Positions 35,468 through 44,594 of a stretch of 64,000 bases of DNA are shown one piece after another. Numbering within the stretch: position 1 is the first letter of the stretch; every line of letters starts with the position of its first letter. The notes beneath the pieces are model-generated. The model had not been told where the DNA came from, did not search any database, and saw only the letters and a program-made list of their open reading frames with translations. The position numbers and the translations under genes were made by a program. The DNA is from Maribacter sedimenticola (GTDB lineage Bacteria; Bacteroidota; Bacteroidia; Flavobacteriales; Flavobacteriaceae): the NCBI RefSeq assembly GCF_900188415.1, contig NZ_FZNV01000003.1, positions 620,001-684,000 on the forward strand, written 5' to 3'.

Positions 35468-36568
35468 TTAGGCCATTTCATTCTTGTTGAACGACACTAT
35501 ATTTTGTACCGATAACATTATTCTATCCAACAGAAAACCAATGATGCCTATGACGAACATGGCCACGATAATCTTAGCATTGGAATCATTGGCGCCATTT
35601 TGAAACTCCTCCCAAACAAAAAGACCCAATCCTTGACTCTGTGCCAAAAGCTCAATAGCTATCAATACCATCCAAGCTACCGATAGGGTAATACGCAAAC
35701 CGGTAAATATTAATGGGAGGGAAGACGGCAGGATTACTTTAAAGACTTTTTGGAACGTACCTAATTTCAGTACTTTGGCCACATTGATATAATCCTTGTC
35801 CACTGACGATACCCCCATGGCCGTATTGACCAATGTGGCCCACATGGCACATAACCCTACACTGATAAAGGAAATGACAAAGGCATTGTCAGAACTATCC
35901 CCAATGTATAGTGTTTTAACGATCATGAAAACCAGGAGGTACCATACTACGGGTGATACCGGTTTGAACACTTGAATAAACCAATTGAACGCACTACGCA
36001 ACGATGGACTTAAACCAATGATAATGCCAATAGGTACGGCAATAAGTAGTGCTAATAAAAATCCTGCAAAAACCGTTTTTATACTTGTAAGGACAATATC
36101 AATAAATGATGCCCTACCTGTATATACTATAGCATCTTTACCTTGGGCAATCAACTTTGCATTGGTTTCTGCCATTTTCTCCACAAATGCGGCCTTATCT
36201 GCCGTAATTACTTTATGGTCGGCGATCAACGATTGCAAGGAGCCCCATACCTGTAATGGCGAAGGCAGCGTATTGGGCTGGCAACTACTGTCCCCAGATT
36301 CTATACAGGCACGTTCTGCAGCGGCCGCTTCCTCACCTCTTTCCGTCAGGGCCTTTTCAATTTTATAATTGGCCTCTTTATTGTAGAGCGCTTTTGACCC
36401 TAATTGCCAAAGCGCCAAGAACAATAGTATCGAAACTATGGTAATCCCGGTTTGTTTCAATGATGAAAGCACCTTGGTTTTATTAAAACTCGGGGTTATT
36501 TTTGCAATGAAGGGTCGTAAAAACGCAACTCCCTGTCCTTCTTTTTTTAATACGATTTCCTGCTCCAT
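35468..36568 (-). CDS. nrtB: Nitrate ABC transporter permease
   Basis: This 366-residue inner-membrane permease has a first helix at about residues 37-57, then an unusual 85-residue charged insertion with two cysteines (ACIESGDSSCQPNTLPSPLQVWGSLQSLI) that is probably periplasmic, then five helices from about residue 160. The cytoplasmic EAA-type loop that docks the ATPases is visible as INVAKVLKLGTFQKVFKVILPSSLP. The insertion makes it longer than the usual 270-residue permease. It lies 32 bases after nrtA in a tight operon. Confidence 0.85.
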   Translation of the reverse strand: MEQEIVLKKEGQGVAFLRPFIAKITPSFNKTKVLSSLKQTGITIVSILLFLALWQLGSKALYNKEANYKIEKALTERGEEAAAAERACIESGDSSCQPNTLPSPLQVWGSLQSLIADHKVITADKAAFVEKMAETNAKLIAQGKDAIVYTGRASFIDIVLTSIKTVFAGFLLALLIAVPIGIIIGLSPSLRSAFNWFIQVFKPVSPVVWYLLVFMIVKTLYIGDSSDNAFVISFISVGLCAMWATLVNTAMGVSSVDKDYINVAKVLKLGTFQKVFKVILPSSLPLIFTGLRITLSVAWMVLIAIELLAQSQGLGLFVWEEFQNGANDSNAKIIVAMFVIGIIGFLLDRIMLSVQNIVSFNKNEMA

Positions 36569-36600
36569 ATTACTATAATTTTAATTCTATTTGTGTGCAT

Positions 36601-37986
36601 TTAATCTTTGTTACCAATGGAAAAACTATTGATATACCCTATTGGGTCTTTTGCATCGTAAGATGTGCCATCTATAAAATCTGTTGTAGCAGGCTTATAC
36701 CCATCGGTGTTAGGGATATCGCTAGCCGGTATTTGCCCTTCCGCAACCAATAAATCCGCCGCTTTTTTCCATATATCCGGACGATAGATGTCCTTGATGG
36801 TTTCACCGTACCAATCTGCTGGTTTGGTTTCCGGAATTTGACCCCATCTACGCATTTGTGTCAAGAACCAAATACCATCTGAATAGAAAGGATATGTGGC
36901 ATTGTATTTATAGAATACATTGAAATCCGGCATTTCCCTTTTATCTCCTTTTTCAAATTCAAATGTACCGGTCATTGAATTCGCAAGAACCTCTTCCGGT
37001 GCACCCACATATTGCGACATAGCAAGGATTTTTACCGCTTCTGCCCTATTAGAAGGTTCATCTAACCATTTTCCCGCCCTGATCAATGCTTTGGTAACCG
37101 CAATGGCGGTATTGGGGTTTTGCTCAACAAATTGCTTGGTCATTACAAATACCTTTTCAGGATTGTTCTTCCAGATATCATAATTGGTAGTAACCGGCAC
37201 CCCTATACCTTTAAAGACCGCTTGCTGGTTCCAAGGTTCGCCTACACAGTATCCATAAATGGTTCCAGACTCTAAGGTTGCGGGCATTTGTGGCGGTGGT
37301 GTAACGGATAGCAATACCTCTGCATCTATTTGTCCCTGAACATTGTCCGCGGTATACATACCTGGGTGAATGCCTGCTGCAGCCAACCAATAACGAATTT
37401 CATAGTTATGGGTAGAAACCGGGAATACCATACCCATTTTAAAGGGTTTACCACTATTTTTATATTCGGTAATAACGGGTTTGAGTGCATCTGCCTTAAT
37501 AGGATGAATAGGCTTTCCTTCATTATCCGCAGGAACATTTGGTTTCATTTTGGACCAGACATCATTGGATACCGTAATGCCGTTTCCGTTCAGGTCCATT
37601 GAAAATGGTGTTACCAACTCCGCCTGTCTCCCAAAACCAGCACCGGCAGCAATAGGTTGCCCTGCCAACATATGGGAACCATCTAACTGACCATCTATGA
37701 CACGGTCCAATACATTTTTCCAGTTGGACTGCGCCTCTACCGATACAAATAATCCTTCATCCTCAAAAAACCCTTTTTCCTTGGCAATGGCCAAAGGTGC
37801 CATGTCTGTCAATTTTATAAATCCAAAGGTCAATTGTGGTTTTTCAATATCCAGCATTTTGGTCTTTGATACTGGTGAAACTTCCTTGGCTTCTACAGCA
37901 TTCTTCTTTGCTTCCTTTCCTCCGCAAGCCATTAGCACTAATGCCGCACTTGCCAGTAATGATGCTCTTTTTACAATGTTCCTCAT
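36601..37986 (-). CDS. nrtA: Nitrate ABC transporter substrate-binding lipoprotein
   Basis: This protein of about 461 residues is the NrtA/CmpA-type binding protein. It has a lipoprotein signal ending in LVLMACGG, so it should be anchored by its cysteine in the envelope. Family features are [65 protein letters not shown] and [19 protein letters not shown]. The relatives bind nitrate, nitrite or bicarbonate; context in the nitrate island points to nitrate. I chose the start at 37986; an ATG nine bases upstream is also possible. A 7-2-7 repeat lies just upstream. Confidence 0.9.
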   Translation of the reverse strand: MRNIVKRASLLASAALVLMACGGKEAKKNAVEAKEVSPVSKTKMLDIEKPQLTFGFIKLTDMAPLAIAKEKGFFEDEGLFVSVEAQSNWKNVLDRVIDGQLDGSHMLAGQPIAAGAGFGRQAELVTPFSMDLNGNGITVSNDVWSKMKPNVPADNEGKPIHPIKADALKPVITEYKNSGKPFKMGMVFPVSTHNYEIRYWLAAAGIHPGMYTADNVQGQIDAEVLLSVTPPPQMPATLESGTIYGYCVGEPWNQQAVFKGIGVPVTTNYDIWKNNPEKVFVMTKQFVEQNPNTAIAVTKALIRAGKWLDEPSNRAEAVKILAMSQYVGAPEEVLANSMTGTFEFEKGDKREMPDFNVFYKYNATYPFYSDGIWFLTQMRRWGQIPETKPADWYGETIKDIYRPDIWKKAADLLVAEGQIPASDIPNTDGYKPATTDFIDGTSYDAKDPIGYINSFSIGNKD

Positions 37987-38006
37987 AGTGTACAAAAATT
38001 TAATTC

Positions 38007-38022
38007 TACGTATTTATACTTA
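38007..38022. promoter_or_regulatory. 7-2-7 inverted repeat before nrtA
   Basis: TACGTATTTATACTTA differs from the perfect TACGTAT-N2-ATACGTA by one base in the right half. It lies 21-36 bases upstream of the nrtA start. A further TACGTAT half-site lies at 38038-38044. Confidence 0.6.
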
Positions 38023-38244
38023 TACATGACAAATATATACGTATCGCTAATTGTAGCCTATGGGATTACCTAGGTTTGAACCTCTTTTTACACCATACTT
38101 TTGCATGGCAAATAACCATGAACAAAACTGATAATTCACAGGTTATCATTACAAATCATTAGTTTATAAGGACTTATGTGTCTTGATTTGGAATTAAGAA
38201 TAATTACTTAGGAAATGTGATGGACTAAAAATTAATACGTAGTA

Positions 38245-38997
38245 CTAACTATCTAAATAGAAGTTGTGCTCAGAAATTTCATTTTGTAGCATAGGAATGT
38301 TCAATAAGCCGATTCTTTTTCCTTTAGTGGCCACCAACCCTTCTTTCTTAAGGGCGGACAAGGTTCTAATAACCTGCTCTTCCGTAGTTCCGGCATAATT
38401 GGCATATTCCCTCCTACTTAATACTATAGCGGTATACCCATTGTTTTGACCAAACTTTCTGTTGATATATAATAAGGTATCTATGACCCGCTCCCTTACG
38501 GTCATCTGTGAGAGCGATTTTACCCTTATCTCACTTCTATTAAGCTCATTGGCATAAAACAACATAAGATCATAGGTAAGCTCCGGACTAATCTTCAATA
38601 TTTCTTGCAATAGGTCTTTAGAAAAATAACACAAAGAACTATCTACCAATGCCATGGCGCTTATTGGATATGTCTCTTCAGTACCAAAACCGCGGTGACC
38701 TATAATTTCTCCCGGTGTGGCAAAACGAACAATCTGTTCCCTGCCCAACAAACCCGTTCTTACTACTTTTACCTTGCCGTTCAAAAGAAAAAACAGTCCG
38801 GTTACGGAAGCGCCTTCCATTATAAACTGTTGACCTTTTTTACATTTTATCTCTTTTCGCGATTTTATTAGCTCACTTATTGCCGGATTAGATACATGTT
38901 TCTGTACCAGACAATTAGTATTTGTGCATCTTGTACACAAGTTACCCGCTATAGGGCTACTCCTTTTATTATGTATGTGGTGAACAGGTAAATGCAT
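38245..38997 (-). CDS. Crp/Fnr-family regulator with FNR-like cysteine pattern
   Basis: This 250-residue regulator has a cyclic-nucleotide-binding-type sensor domain (about residues 40-150), a dimer helix and a winged helix (about 180-240) with LSRREYANYAGTTEEQVIRTLSALKKEGL. Its N-terminus carries CTRCTNTNC (Cys21, Cys24, Cys29) and the sensor domain has Cys123 in DSSLCYFS. E. coli FNR binds its [4Fe-4S] cluster with cysteines 20, 23, 29 and 122, so a redox-sensing cluster is plausible, although the last spacing is x4 instead of x5. The gene follows narK by 11 bases on the same strand and should be co-transcribed with it. Confidence 0.85.
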   Translation of the reverse strand: MHLPVHHIHNKRSSPIAGNLCTRCTNTNCLVQKHVSNPAISELIKSRKEIKCKKGQQFIMEGASVTGLFFLLNGKVKVVRTGLLGREQIVRFATPGEIIGHRGFGTEETYPISAMALVDSSLCYFSKDLLQEILKISPELTYDLMLFYANELNRSEIRVKSLSQMTVRERVIDTLLYINRKFGQNNGYTAIVLSRREYANYAGTTEEQVIRTLSALKKEGLVATKGKRIGLLNIPMLQNEISEHNFYLDS

Positions 38998-39008
38998 GAC
39001 GTATCCTT

Positions 39009-40445
39009 TTAAACCTTAGTGCCCAAAAATTTGTAGGGGGCAGATACTGAAGTGGCCGTCTCTGTCTGTACGCTTTTTTCATCTACGGTTGAAAATTTTA
39101 TGGCCAGGCTAGCCAATGCGGCTACAATAACAAAGCCCCCGATCATGAAATATCCGCTGGAAACCGCATTGGATGCCGCAGCGGCTTGGGCTGCGCGCAT
39201 GGCTTCTTCCCCAAGACCCGTGCTTGAGGCCAATGCATTTGTTTCTGCCATGGCAGATTTTGATTTTAACAATAACGCTGCAAGAAAGGCTCCTACATTT
39301 CCTCCCGCACCAACAATTCCGGATATAGAGCCAATGGCCTTTTTATTGATAAACGGTACTACTGAAAACGTTGCCCCTTCTGCCATTTGAACGGAGAGAC
39401 TAAAGGCTATAAGAAAGATGATACCCATAGTAAAACTGGTGGTCAATGAAAAAATGGATAACATAAGTCCTTCCAATGCTAGTATTATGGTCAAAAAAAC
39501 AACCCTGCCCCGTAACCCTTTTAGTCGGCCAAAGCGGTCGCCAAAAAAGCCTCCTAGAGTACGAGCAAAAATATTCATCAAGGCAAATGATAAAACCAAA
39601 TTACCTGCCGTACTTCTAGTGAGGCCAAATGTATTCTGCAAATAATCGTCCATAGTACCGTAAACGGTCAGTTCCATACCAAAAGATGCTGCATATACAA
39701 TAAAAAGAATCCAGACCCTGTAATCCTTCAACACATTTTTAAAGGATTCCTCATCTTTCTTTAGGGTAGGCATTTTGCCCAATTTTTTCAATTCACTAAA
39801 ATTCCCTTCGGGGGTATCTTGGGTAAAATAATAATATATGACTCCCATAGCCATGGCAATGATTCCTGCGATGACCATGGCATAACGCCATGCGACCTCA
39901 TCTGCAACCCCAAAGCTAACTACGGCCGCAGCAATCAAAGGCATTCCCAACCGGTTGGCACCTCCGCCAAGATTTCCCCAGCCTGCAGAAGTAGCATTTG
40001 CCGTGCCTACAATATTAGAGGCAAACATAATTGATGTGTGAAATTGAGTGATTACAAAAGATGCTCCTATAAAACCTATAAACAATCTACAGATCAAAAA
40101 CTGTGCTGGCGTTTGTACAAAGCCAATAAGTATTACAGGTATGGCCCCTAAAATCAATAAATAGGTATAGCATATTCTTGGACCATACTTATCACATAAT
40201 TTTCCGATTAGCAATCTGGCAAATACCGTTCCCGAAACGGCCAGAATTATGGAATTCCATTTCTGATTTGGGGTCAATCCCAAATCCTTGACCACATCTG
40301 GCATGAAAGGTACAATGCCAAACCAAGCAAAAAAACATATAAAAAATGCAATTGATGTTATCCAAAACGTACGTATAGGCATACTTTTTATATTGGATAA
40401 ATCCATGGTTGTTGATTTGTTAGAATTGTTAGAATTGTTGTCCAT
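39009..40445 (-). CDS. narK: Nitrate/nitrite MFS transporter
   Basis: This 478-residue protein has 12 hydrophobic helices and both nitrate signatures of the NNP branch of MFS transporters: GWGNLGGGANRLG in helix 5 (about residues 155-167) and GIVGAGGNVGAFL in helix 11. The substrate-binding arginines of NarK are in the region FVITQFHTSIMFASN and TLGGFFGDRFGRLKGLRGR. It should import nitrate or exchange it for nitrite. The first gene of a unit with the Fnr-like regulator, it has a 7-2-7 repeat 43-58 bases upstream. Confidence 0.92.
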   Translation of the reverse strand: MDNNSNNSNKSTTMDLSNIKSMPIRTFWITSIAFFICFFAWFGIVPFMPDVVKDLGLTPNQKWNSIILAVSGTVFARLLIGKLCDKYGPRICYTYLLILGAIPVILIGFVQTPAQFLICRLFIGFIGASFVITQFHTSIMFASNIVGTANATSAGWGNLGGGANRLGMPLIAAAVVSFGVADEVAWRYAMVIAGIIAMAMGVIYYYFTQDTPEGNFSELKKLGKMPTLKKDEESFKNVLKDYRVWILFIVYAASFGMELTVYGTMDDYLQNTFGLTRSTAGNLVLSFALMNIFARTLGGFFGDRFGRLKGLRGRVVFLTIILALEGLMLSIFSLTTSFTMGIIFLIAFSLSVQMAEGATFSVVPFINKKAIGSISGIVGAGGNVGAFLAALLLKSKSAMAETNALASSTGLGEEAMRAAQAAAASNAVSSGYFMIGGFVIVAALASLAIKFSTVDEKSVQTETATSVSAPYKFLGTKV

Positions 40446-40487
40446 AAGATGCTAATTTTACGTTATACGCAAACCTACCATTATTTA

Positions 40488-40503
40488 TACGTAATTATAC
40501 GTA
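40488..40503. promoter_or_regulatory. 7-2-7 inverted repeat before narK
   Basis: TACGTAATTATACGTA differs by one base from perfect symmetry of TACGTAT-N2-ATACGTA. It lies 43-58 bases upstream of the narK start. Confidence 0.65.
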
Positions 40504-40528
40504 GTTTTATGTTAATTTTGCTAAATAC

Positions 40529-40544
40529 TACGTACTTTTATGTA
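40529..40544. promoter_or_regulatory. Second, weaker 7-2-7-like repeat upstream of narK
   Basis: TACGTACTTTTATGTA has the same spacing but several mismatches. It lies 41 bases (centre to centre) from the stronger site, about four DNA turns, which would put both on the same helical face. Confidence 0.35.
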
Positions 40545-40676
40545 TTTCAAAATTCACGTAGGCACATATTATGGTTTTATCAATAGTGATATCAATTTTC
40601 CTGAGCTCTGTTAATACATGCCAATGTTTTTCATAAAAATCCCCGTAAACACAAAAGATAATTCAGGGAAAATAAC

Positions 40677-41450
40677 CTAGTACCCAGAATATAATACCCG
40701 TTGCACCTCTTCCTCAAAAAAAGCTGGATGTTCCGCTACCACATCCCCAATTACAATAATACCCGGCATGTCTATCGATATACGGCCTACATAATCCTTA
40801 ATGGTACCCAAGGTTGCCACTATACATTGCTCGTTGCCCAGGGTGCCATTTTGAATAACAGCCATTGGCGTTAACGACCCCCTGTATTGATTGACCTCAT
40901 CTACTATTTGAACTAATTTCCTAATGCCCATTAAGACGACCATTGTGGTAGATGAACGGGAAGCATATTCAAGATCTTGGGAAAACGAACCATCTTTCAT
41001 TGTAGCCGTCATCACCCAAAAGCTACTACTTACACCTCTTTTGGTCATAGGTATACCTTGACCGGTAGGCACCGCAAGCGAACTTGAAATACCGGGTACC
41101 ACATGAACGGAAATACCAAATGCTTCCGCATAGGCTATTTCTTCATTTGCCCGTCCAAAAACAAAGGGGTCTCCCCCTTTTAAACGCACAACATGACCAT
41201 ATTGTAATGCATATGCCACCATAAGTTCATTGATCTCTTCTTGGGTGTGGGAATGTTTTCCACAACGTTTACCTATGTATATTTTAGGGATATCACTACG
41301 TAGTTCTTGCAACAGGTCATTACTTATCAATGCATCGTGTAAAATTACATCGGCTGATTGCAAAACCTTCATTCCCCTTAATGTTATCAAGTCTTTTGCT
41401 CCCGGTCCGGCACCTACCAAACTTATTTTTGCTTCTTTTTCAACCTCCAT
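40677..41450 (-). CDS. cobA: Uroporphyrinogen-III C-methyltransferase
   Basis: This 257-residue enzyme methylates uroporphyrinogen III twice with S-adenosylmethionine to give precorrin-2, the first step towards siroheme. Motifs are VGAGPGAKDLITLRGMKVLQSADVILHDAL near the N-terminus, the SAM loop VRLKGGDPFVFGRANEE, and VPGISSSLAVPTGQGIPMTKRGVS. It is the stand-alone form without the CysG N-terminal half; that half is encoded separately at 47039-47623. It is divergent from nirB, which needs siroheme, so both promoters share 123 bases with the TACGTA repeats. Confidence 0.93.
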   Translation of the reverse strand: MEVEKEAKISLVGAGPGAKDLITLRGMKVLQSADVILHDALISNDLLQELRSDIPKIYIGKRCGKHSHTQEEINELMVAYALQYGHVVRLKGGDPFVFGRANEEIAYAEAFGISVHVVPGISSSLAVPTGQGIPMTKRGVSSSFWVMTATMKDGSFSQDLEYASRSSTTMVVLMGIRKLVQIVDEVNQYRGSLTPMAVIQNGTLGNEQCIVATLGTIKDYVGRISIDMPGIIVIGDVVAEHPAFFEEEVQRVLYSGY

Positions 41451-41495
41451 TCCCTTAGTATTAAGTATTAATAATTATCAATTTACTAACAATAG

Positions 41496-41502
41496 TACGT
41501 AA
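41496..41502. promoter_or_regulatory. TACGTAA half-site on the cobA side of the divergent promoter region
   Basis: A single good half-site (TACGTAA) followed two bases later by a degenerate half. It lies 46 bases before the cobA start and might help to control cobA along with nirB. Confidence 0.3.
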
Positions 41503-41528
41503 TTATTTCGATAAAATTAATACATTTA

Positions 41529-41544
41529 TACGTATTTATACGTA
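41529..41544. promoter_or_regulatory. Perfect 7-2-7 inverted repeat before nirB
   Basis: TACGTATTTATACGTA consists of two exact half-sites with a two-base spacer. Its end is 29 bases before the nirB start. An overlapping second repeat, TACGTAA-N5-TTACGTA, covers 41539-41557, so up to three half-sites may be bound. Confidence 0.75.
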
Positions 41545-41573
41545 ATATTGTTACGTAGCTAAATTATAATCCT

Positions 41574-44090
41574 ATGAAAACTATAATTGTTGTGGGTAAT
41601 GGAATGGTCGGATATAAATTCTGTGAAAAAATCGCGGACCGTATTAAAGGCAAAGGGTTTAAGGTCCTTGTTTTTGGGGAAGAACCCCGTGCCGCCTATG
41701 ATCGCGTTCATTTAAGTGCTTTTTTTGGCAATAGGGATGCCAAAGCATTGGAAATGGCTCCTATGGAATGGTATGCACAAAATGGCATTGAGCTTATTAT
41801 TAACGAAAGGGTTACGGATATCCATAAAACAAAAAAAACCATAACCACCGCCAACGATAAGGAATTTGCTTATGATTACTTGGTGTTGGCTACAGGTTCA
41901 GCTCCCTTTGTACCGCCCATTAAAGGGGTCGAAAAAAAAGGGGTTTTTGTATATAGGACCATTGAGGACTTGGAAGCCATGCTGGATTATGCAGAAGAAA
42001 TAAAACAAAGAAAACCCAATGGCAAAGCGGCCGTGCTAGGAGGTGGGTTATTAGGCCTGGAAGCCGGTAAAGCGGTCATGGACATGGGCTTGGAACCCCA
42101 TGTAGTAGAATTTGCGCCAAAATTAATGCCTAGGCAGTTAGATGCAAGAAGTAGTAATGTACTACAACTTACCTTGGAATCTATGGGTATTTCCATTCAT
42201 ACGGGCAAAGCCACCAATAGCATTCTTGGAAATGGCGCCATTACAGGTATGGACTTTGGTGAAGATGACACACTGGAAGTTGATATGTTGGTTATTTCGG
42301 CCGGTATACGTCCAAGGGATGAGTTGGCCAAAACATGTAACCTAGAGTTGGGGATTAGGGGCGGTATCGTCGTTAATGACAAAATGCAGACCTCTGACCC
42401 CTACATCTATGCTATTGGGGAAGTGGCCCTTTACAACCAAATGATATATGGATTGGTAGCTCCTGGGTATGAAATGGCAGAAGTAGCGGTAAATCAAATA
42501 TTACGGGCATCTGATGTCGTCATGAAACAGGAAATAGATATGTCTACCAAATTAAAGCTTATTGGTGTGGATGTAGCCAGTTTTGGAATTCCTTACATGC
42601 CTGCAGACAAAGGCTTGTCCATCATCTATGAAAACAAGACAAAAGGTATTTACAAAAGGATTAATGTTAGCCATGATGGCAAAACCCTACTTGGCGGTAT
42701 TATGGTAGGCGATGCCGAAGATTACAGTATACTTCATCAAATGTACCTCAATAACATGCCCCTTCCCGATAATGCGGAAGAACTTATAGTAGGCTCTAGG
42801 GGAGAGGGCGGTTCTGCATTTGGAAGCGCAATGGATTTGCCCGATACCGCCGTAATCTGTTCCTGTGAGGCAGTGACGAAAGGTGCGGTATGTAAATCGG
42901 TACTTGAAGACGGACTTGAATCCGTAAAAGATGTGGCTAAGGCCACAAAAGCGACTACAGGTTGCGGAGGATGCAAACCTATGGTAACCGACCTTATTAA
43001 GGAAAGCCTCAAAACCTTGGGCAAAACAGTTAAAGAGCGCATCTGTGAACATTTTAATTATTCTAGGCAGGAACTGTATGACCTTATCAAATTAAAAGGT
43101 ATTACGGATTATGATCACTTATTGGACGAAGTAGGTAACGGTAACGGTTGTGAGGTCTGTAAACCTGCTGTAGCCTCTATTTTTGCAAGTCTATATAATG
43201 AAACGGCCAACAGGCAAGAGTCCATTCAGGATAGCAATGACCGGTTTCTTGCCAATATTCAAAGAAATGGTACGTACTCCGTAGTACCAAGGGTCGCCGG
43301 TGGTGAAATAACCCCTAAACAACTTATGGCTATAGGCCGTATTGCCCAAAAATATGACCTGTATACCAAAATTACCGGTGGGCAACGTATAGATATGTTC
43401 GGGGCACAATTGCACGAACTGCCCTTGATCTGGGAAGAACTTATTAAGGAAGGTTTTGAAACCGGACAAGCGTACGGCAAATCGTTACGTACCGTAAAAA
43501 GCTGTGTGGGCTCCACATGGTGCCGGTACGGAATGGATGAAAGTGTAAGCTTTGCCATTGAGATAGAAAATAGATATAAGGGCATACGCTCCCCACATAA
43601 GTTTAAAGGTGGCGTATCTGGATGTATTCGCGAATGTGCCGAGGCACGGGGGAAAGATTTTGGCTTTATAGCCGTTGAAGGGGGGTGGAACGTGTATGTT
43701 GGCGGTAATGGTGGTGCAAATCCAAAACATGCCCTACTACTGGCTGAAAAAGTAGACAAGGAAACTGCCATTAAATATGTAGATCGCTTTATCATGTTCT
43801 ATATAAAAACGGCACAACCCCTACAGAGAACCGCACCATGGTTGGAAAAATTGGAAGGTGGCATTACTTACTTGCAAAATGTAGTCATTAATGATTCCTT
43901 GGGTATTGTCAAAGAGTTGGACGATGCCATGCAAGCACTGGTAGATTCTTACGTGTGTGAATGGAAAGAAGCCGTAGAAACTCCTGAGATTAGGGAACGA
44001 TACACCCATTTTGTCAATTCTGATGATACGGACAATACTATAGAGTTTGTAGCACTTAGAGACCAGAAGATGCCTAAGGAATGGGTATAA
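41574..44090 (+). CDS. nirB: NAD(P)H nitrite reductase, large subunit
   Basis: This 838-residue cytoplasmic enzyme reduces nitrite to ammonium with six electrons. Domain order: FAD/NAD(P)H reductase (about residues 1-400, with IVVGNGMVGYKF, VLGGGLLGLEAGKAV and IYAIGEVALYN), a first BFD [2Fe-2S] domain with CSCEAVTKG and TTGCGGCKP, a second with CEVCKPA, then a ferredoxin-like half (RVAGGEITPKQLMAIGRIA) and the siroheme-[4Fe-4S] domain with SCVGSTWCRYG and SGCIRECAEARGKDFGF. All four cluster cysteines are present and the length is typical. It is the first of five genes (nirB, nirD, DUF4202, sensor kinase, cysG-N) read in one direction. Confidence 0.95.
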   Translation: MKTIIVVGNGMVGYKFCEKIADRIKGKGFKVLVFGEEPRAAYDRVHLSAFFGNRDAKALEMAPMEWYAQNGIELIINERVTDIHKTKKTITTANDKEFAYDYLVLATGSAPFVPPIKGVEKKGVFVYRTIEDLEAMLDYAEEIKQRKPNGKAAVLGGGLLGLEAGKAVMDMGLEPHVVEFAPKLMPRQLDARSSNVLQLTLESMGISIHTGKATNSILGNGAITGMDFGEDDTLEVDMLVISAGIRPRDELAKTCNLELGIRGGIVVNDKMQTSDPYIYAIGEVALYNQMIYGLVAPGYEMAEVAVNQILRASDVVMKQEIDMSTKLKLIGVDVASFGIPYMPADKGLSIIYENKTKGIYKRINVSHDGKTLLGGIMVGDAEDYSILHQMYLNNMPLPDNAEELIVGSRGEGGSAFGSAMDLPDTAVICSCEAVTKGAVCKSVLEDGLESVKDVAKATKATTGCGGCKPMVTDLIKESLKTLGKTVKERICEHFNYSRQELYDLIKLKGITDYDHLLDEVGNGNGCEVCKPAVASIFASLYNETANRQESIQDSNDRFLANIQRNGTYSVVPRVAGGEITPKQLMAIGRIAQKYDLYTKITGGQRIDMFGAQLHELPLIWEELIKEGFETGQAYGKSLRTVKSCVGSTWCRYGMDESVSFAIEIENRYKGIRSPHKFKGGVSGCIRECAEARGKDFGFIAVEGGWNVYVGGNGGANPKHALLLAEKVDKETAIKYVDRFIMFYIKTAQPLQRTAPWLEKLEGGITYLQNVVINDSLGIVKELDDAMQALVDSYVCEWKEAVETPEIRERYTHFVNSDDTDNTIEFVALRDQKMPKEWV

Positions 44091-44195
44091 AATAATGCAA
44101 GGCTAAAAATATGAAGTACTAAGTATAAAATGCTGGTATTTGGATAACGTATAATATAGGTCTAAGGTAAAATGACCTAAATAACATATAAAATT

Positions 44196-44573
44196 ATGAT
44201 AGCTCACCTTAATGTTTACGAAACAGTTTCCCCAAATGAAGTAAAGGTTTGGTTTAAAGCTGCACCTATTTCCAAATTTCCCAAAAATGGAGGCGCATGC
44301 ATCAAATACAAGGACAAACAGATAGCGGTCTTTAATTTTACCCGTGAAGGTTCTTGGTATGCGTGTCAAAACCTATGCCCCCATAAGATGGAAATGGTCC
44401 TGTCCAGAGGGATGATAGGAGAAGAGCATATGGAACCAAAGGTTGCTTGTCCATTGCACAAGAATACGTTCTCCTTGAAAACCGGAGAGAATTTAAACGG
44501 CAGTTTGGACGCTATTGCCACCTACCCGGTAAAAACTGAAAATGGCTTTGTGTATGTTGGCTTTTCTGAATAG
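44196..44573 (+). CDS. nirD: Nitrite reductase small subunit with intact Rieske ligands
   Basis: This 125-residue protein has the Rieske fold of NirD. The segments CQNLCPHKM and VACPLHKNTFSLKTGE contain C-x-H and C-x-x-H, the complete [2Fe-2S] ligand set. E. coli NirD lacks these ligands, so this protein may carry a real Rieske cluster and pass electrons. It lies 105 bases after nirB, a longer gap than the rest of the operon, and 21 bases before the DUF4202 gene. Confidence 0.9.
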   Translation: MIAHLNVYETVSPNEVKVWFKAAPISKFPKNGGACIKYKDKQIAVFNFTREGSWYACQNLCPHKMEMVLSRGMIGEEHMEPKVACPLHKNTFSLKTGENLNGSLDAIATYPVKTENGFVYVGFSE

Positions 44574-44594
44574 CTTTGAGGAAACACAAAACGT

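Noticed and set aside
38129..38148. Inverted repeat TGATAA-N8-TTATCA upstream of nrtA, considered as an Fnr site
   Set aside because: The FNR consensus is TTGAT-N4-ATCAA; the spacing and half-sites do not fit, so I do not assign it.
43259..43795. A 178-residue minus-strand frame inside nirB
   Set aside because: It lies opposite the siroheme-domain cysteine motifs of NirB and has no independent signal.
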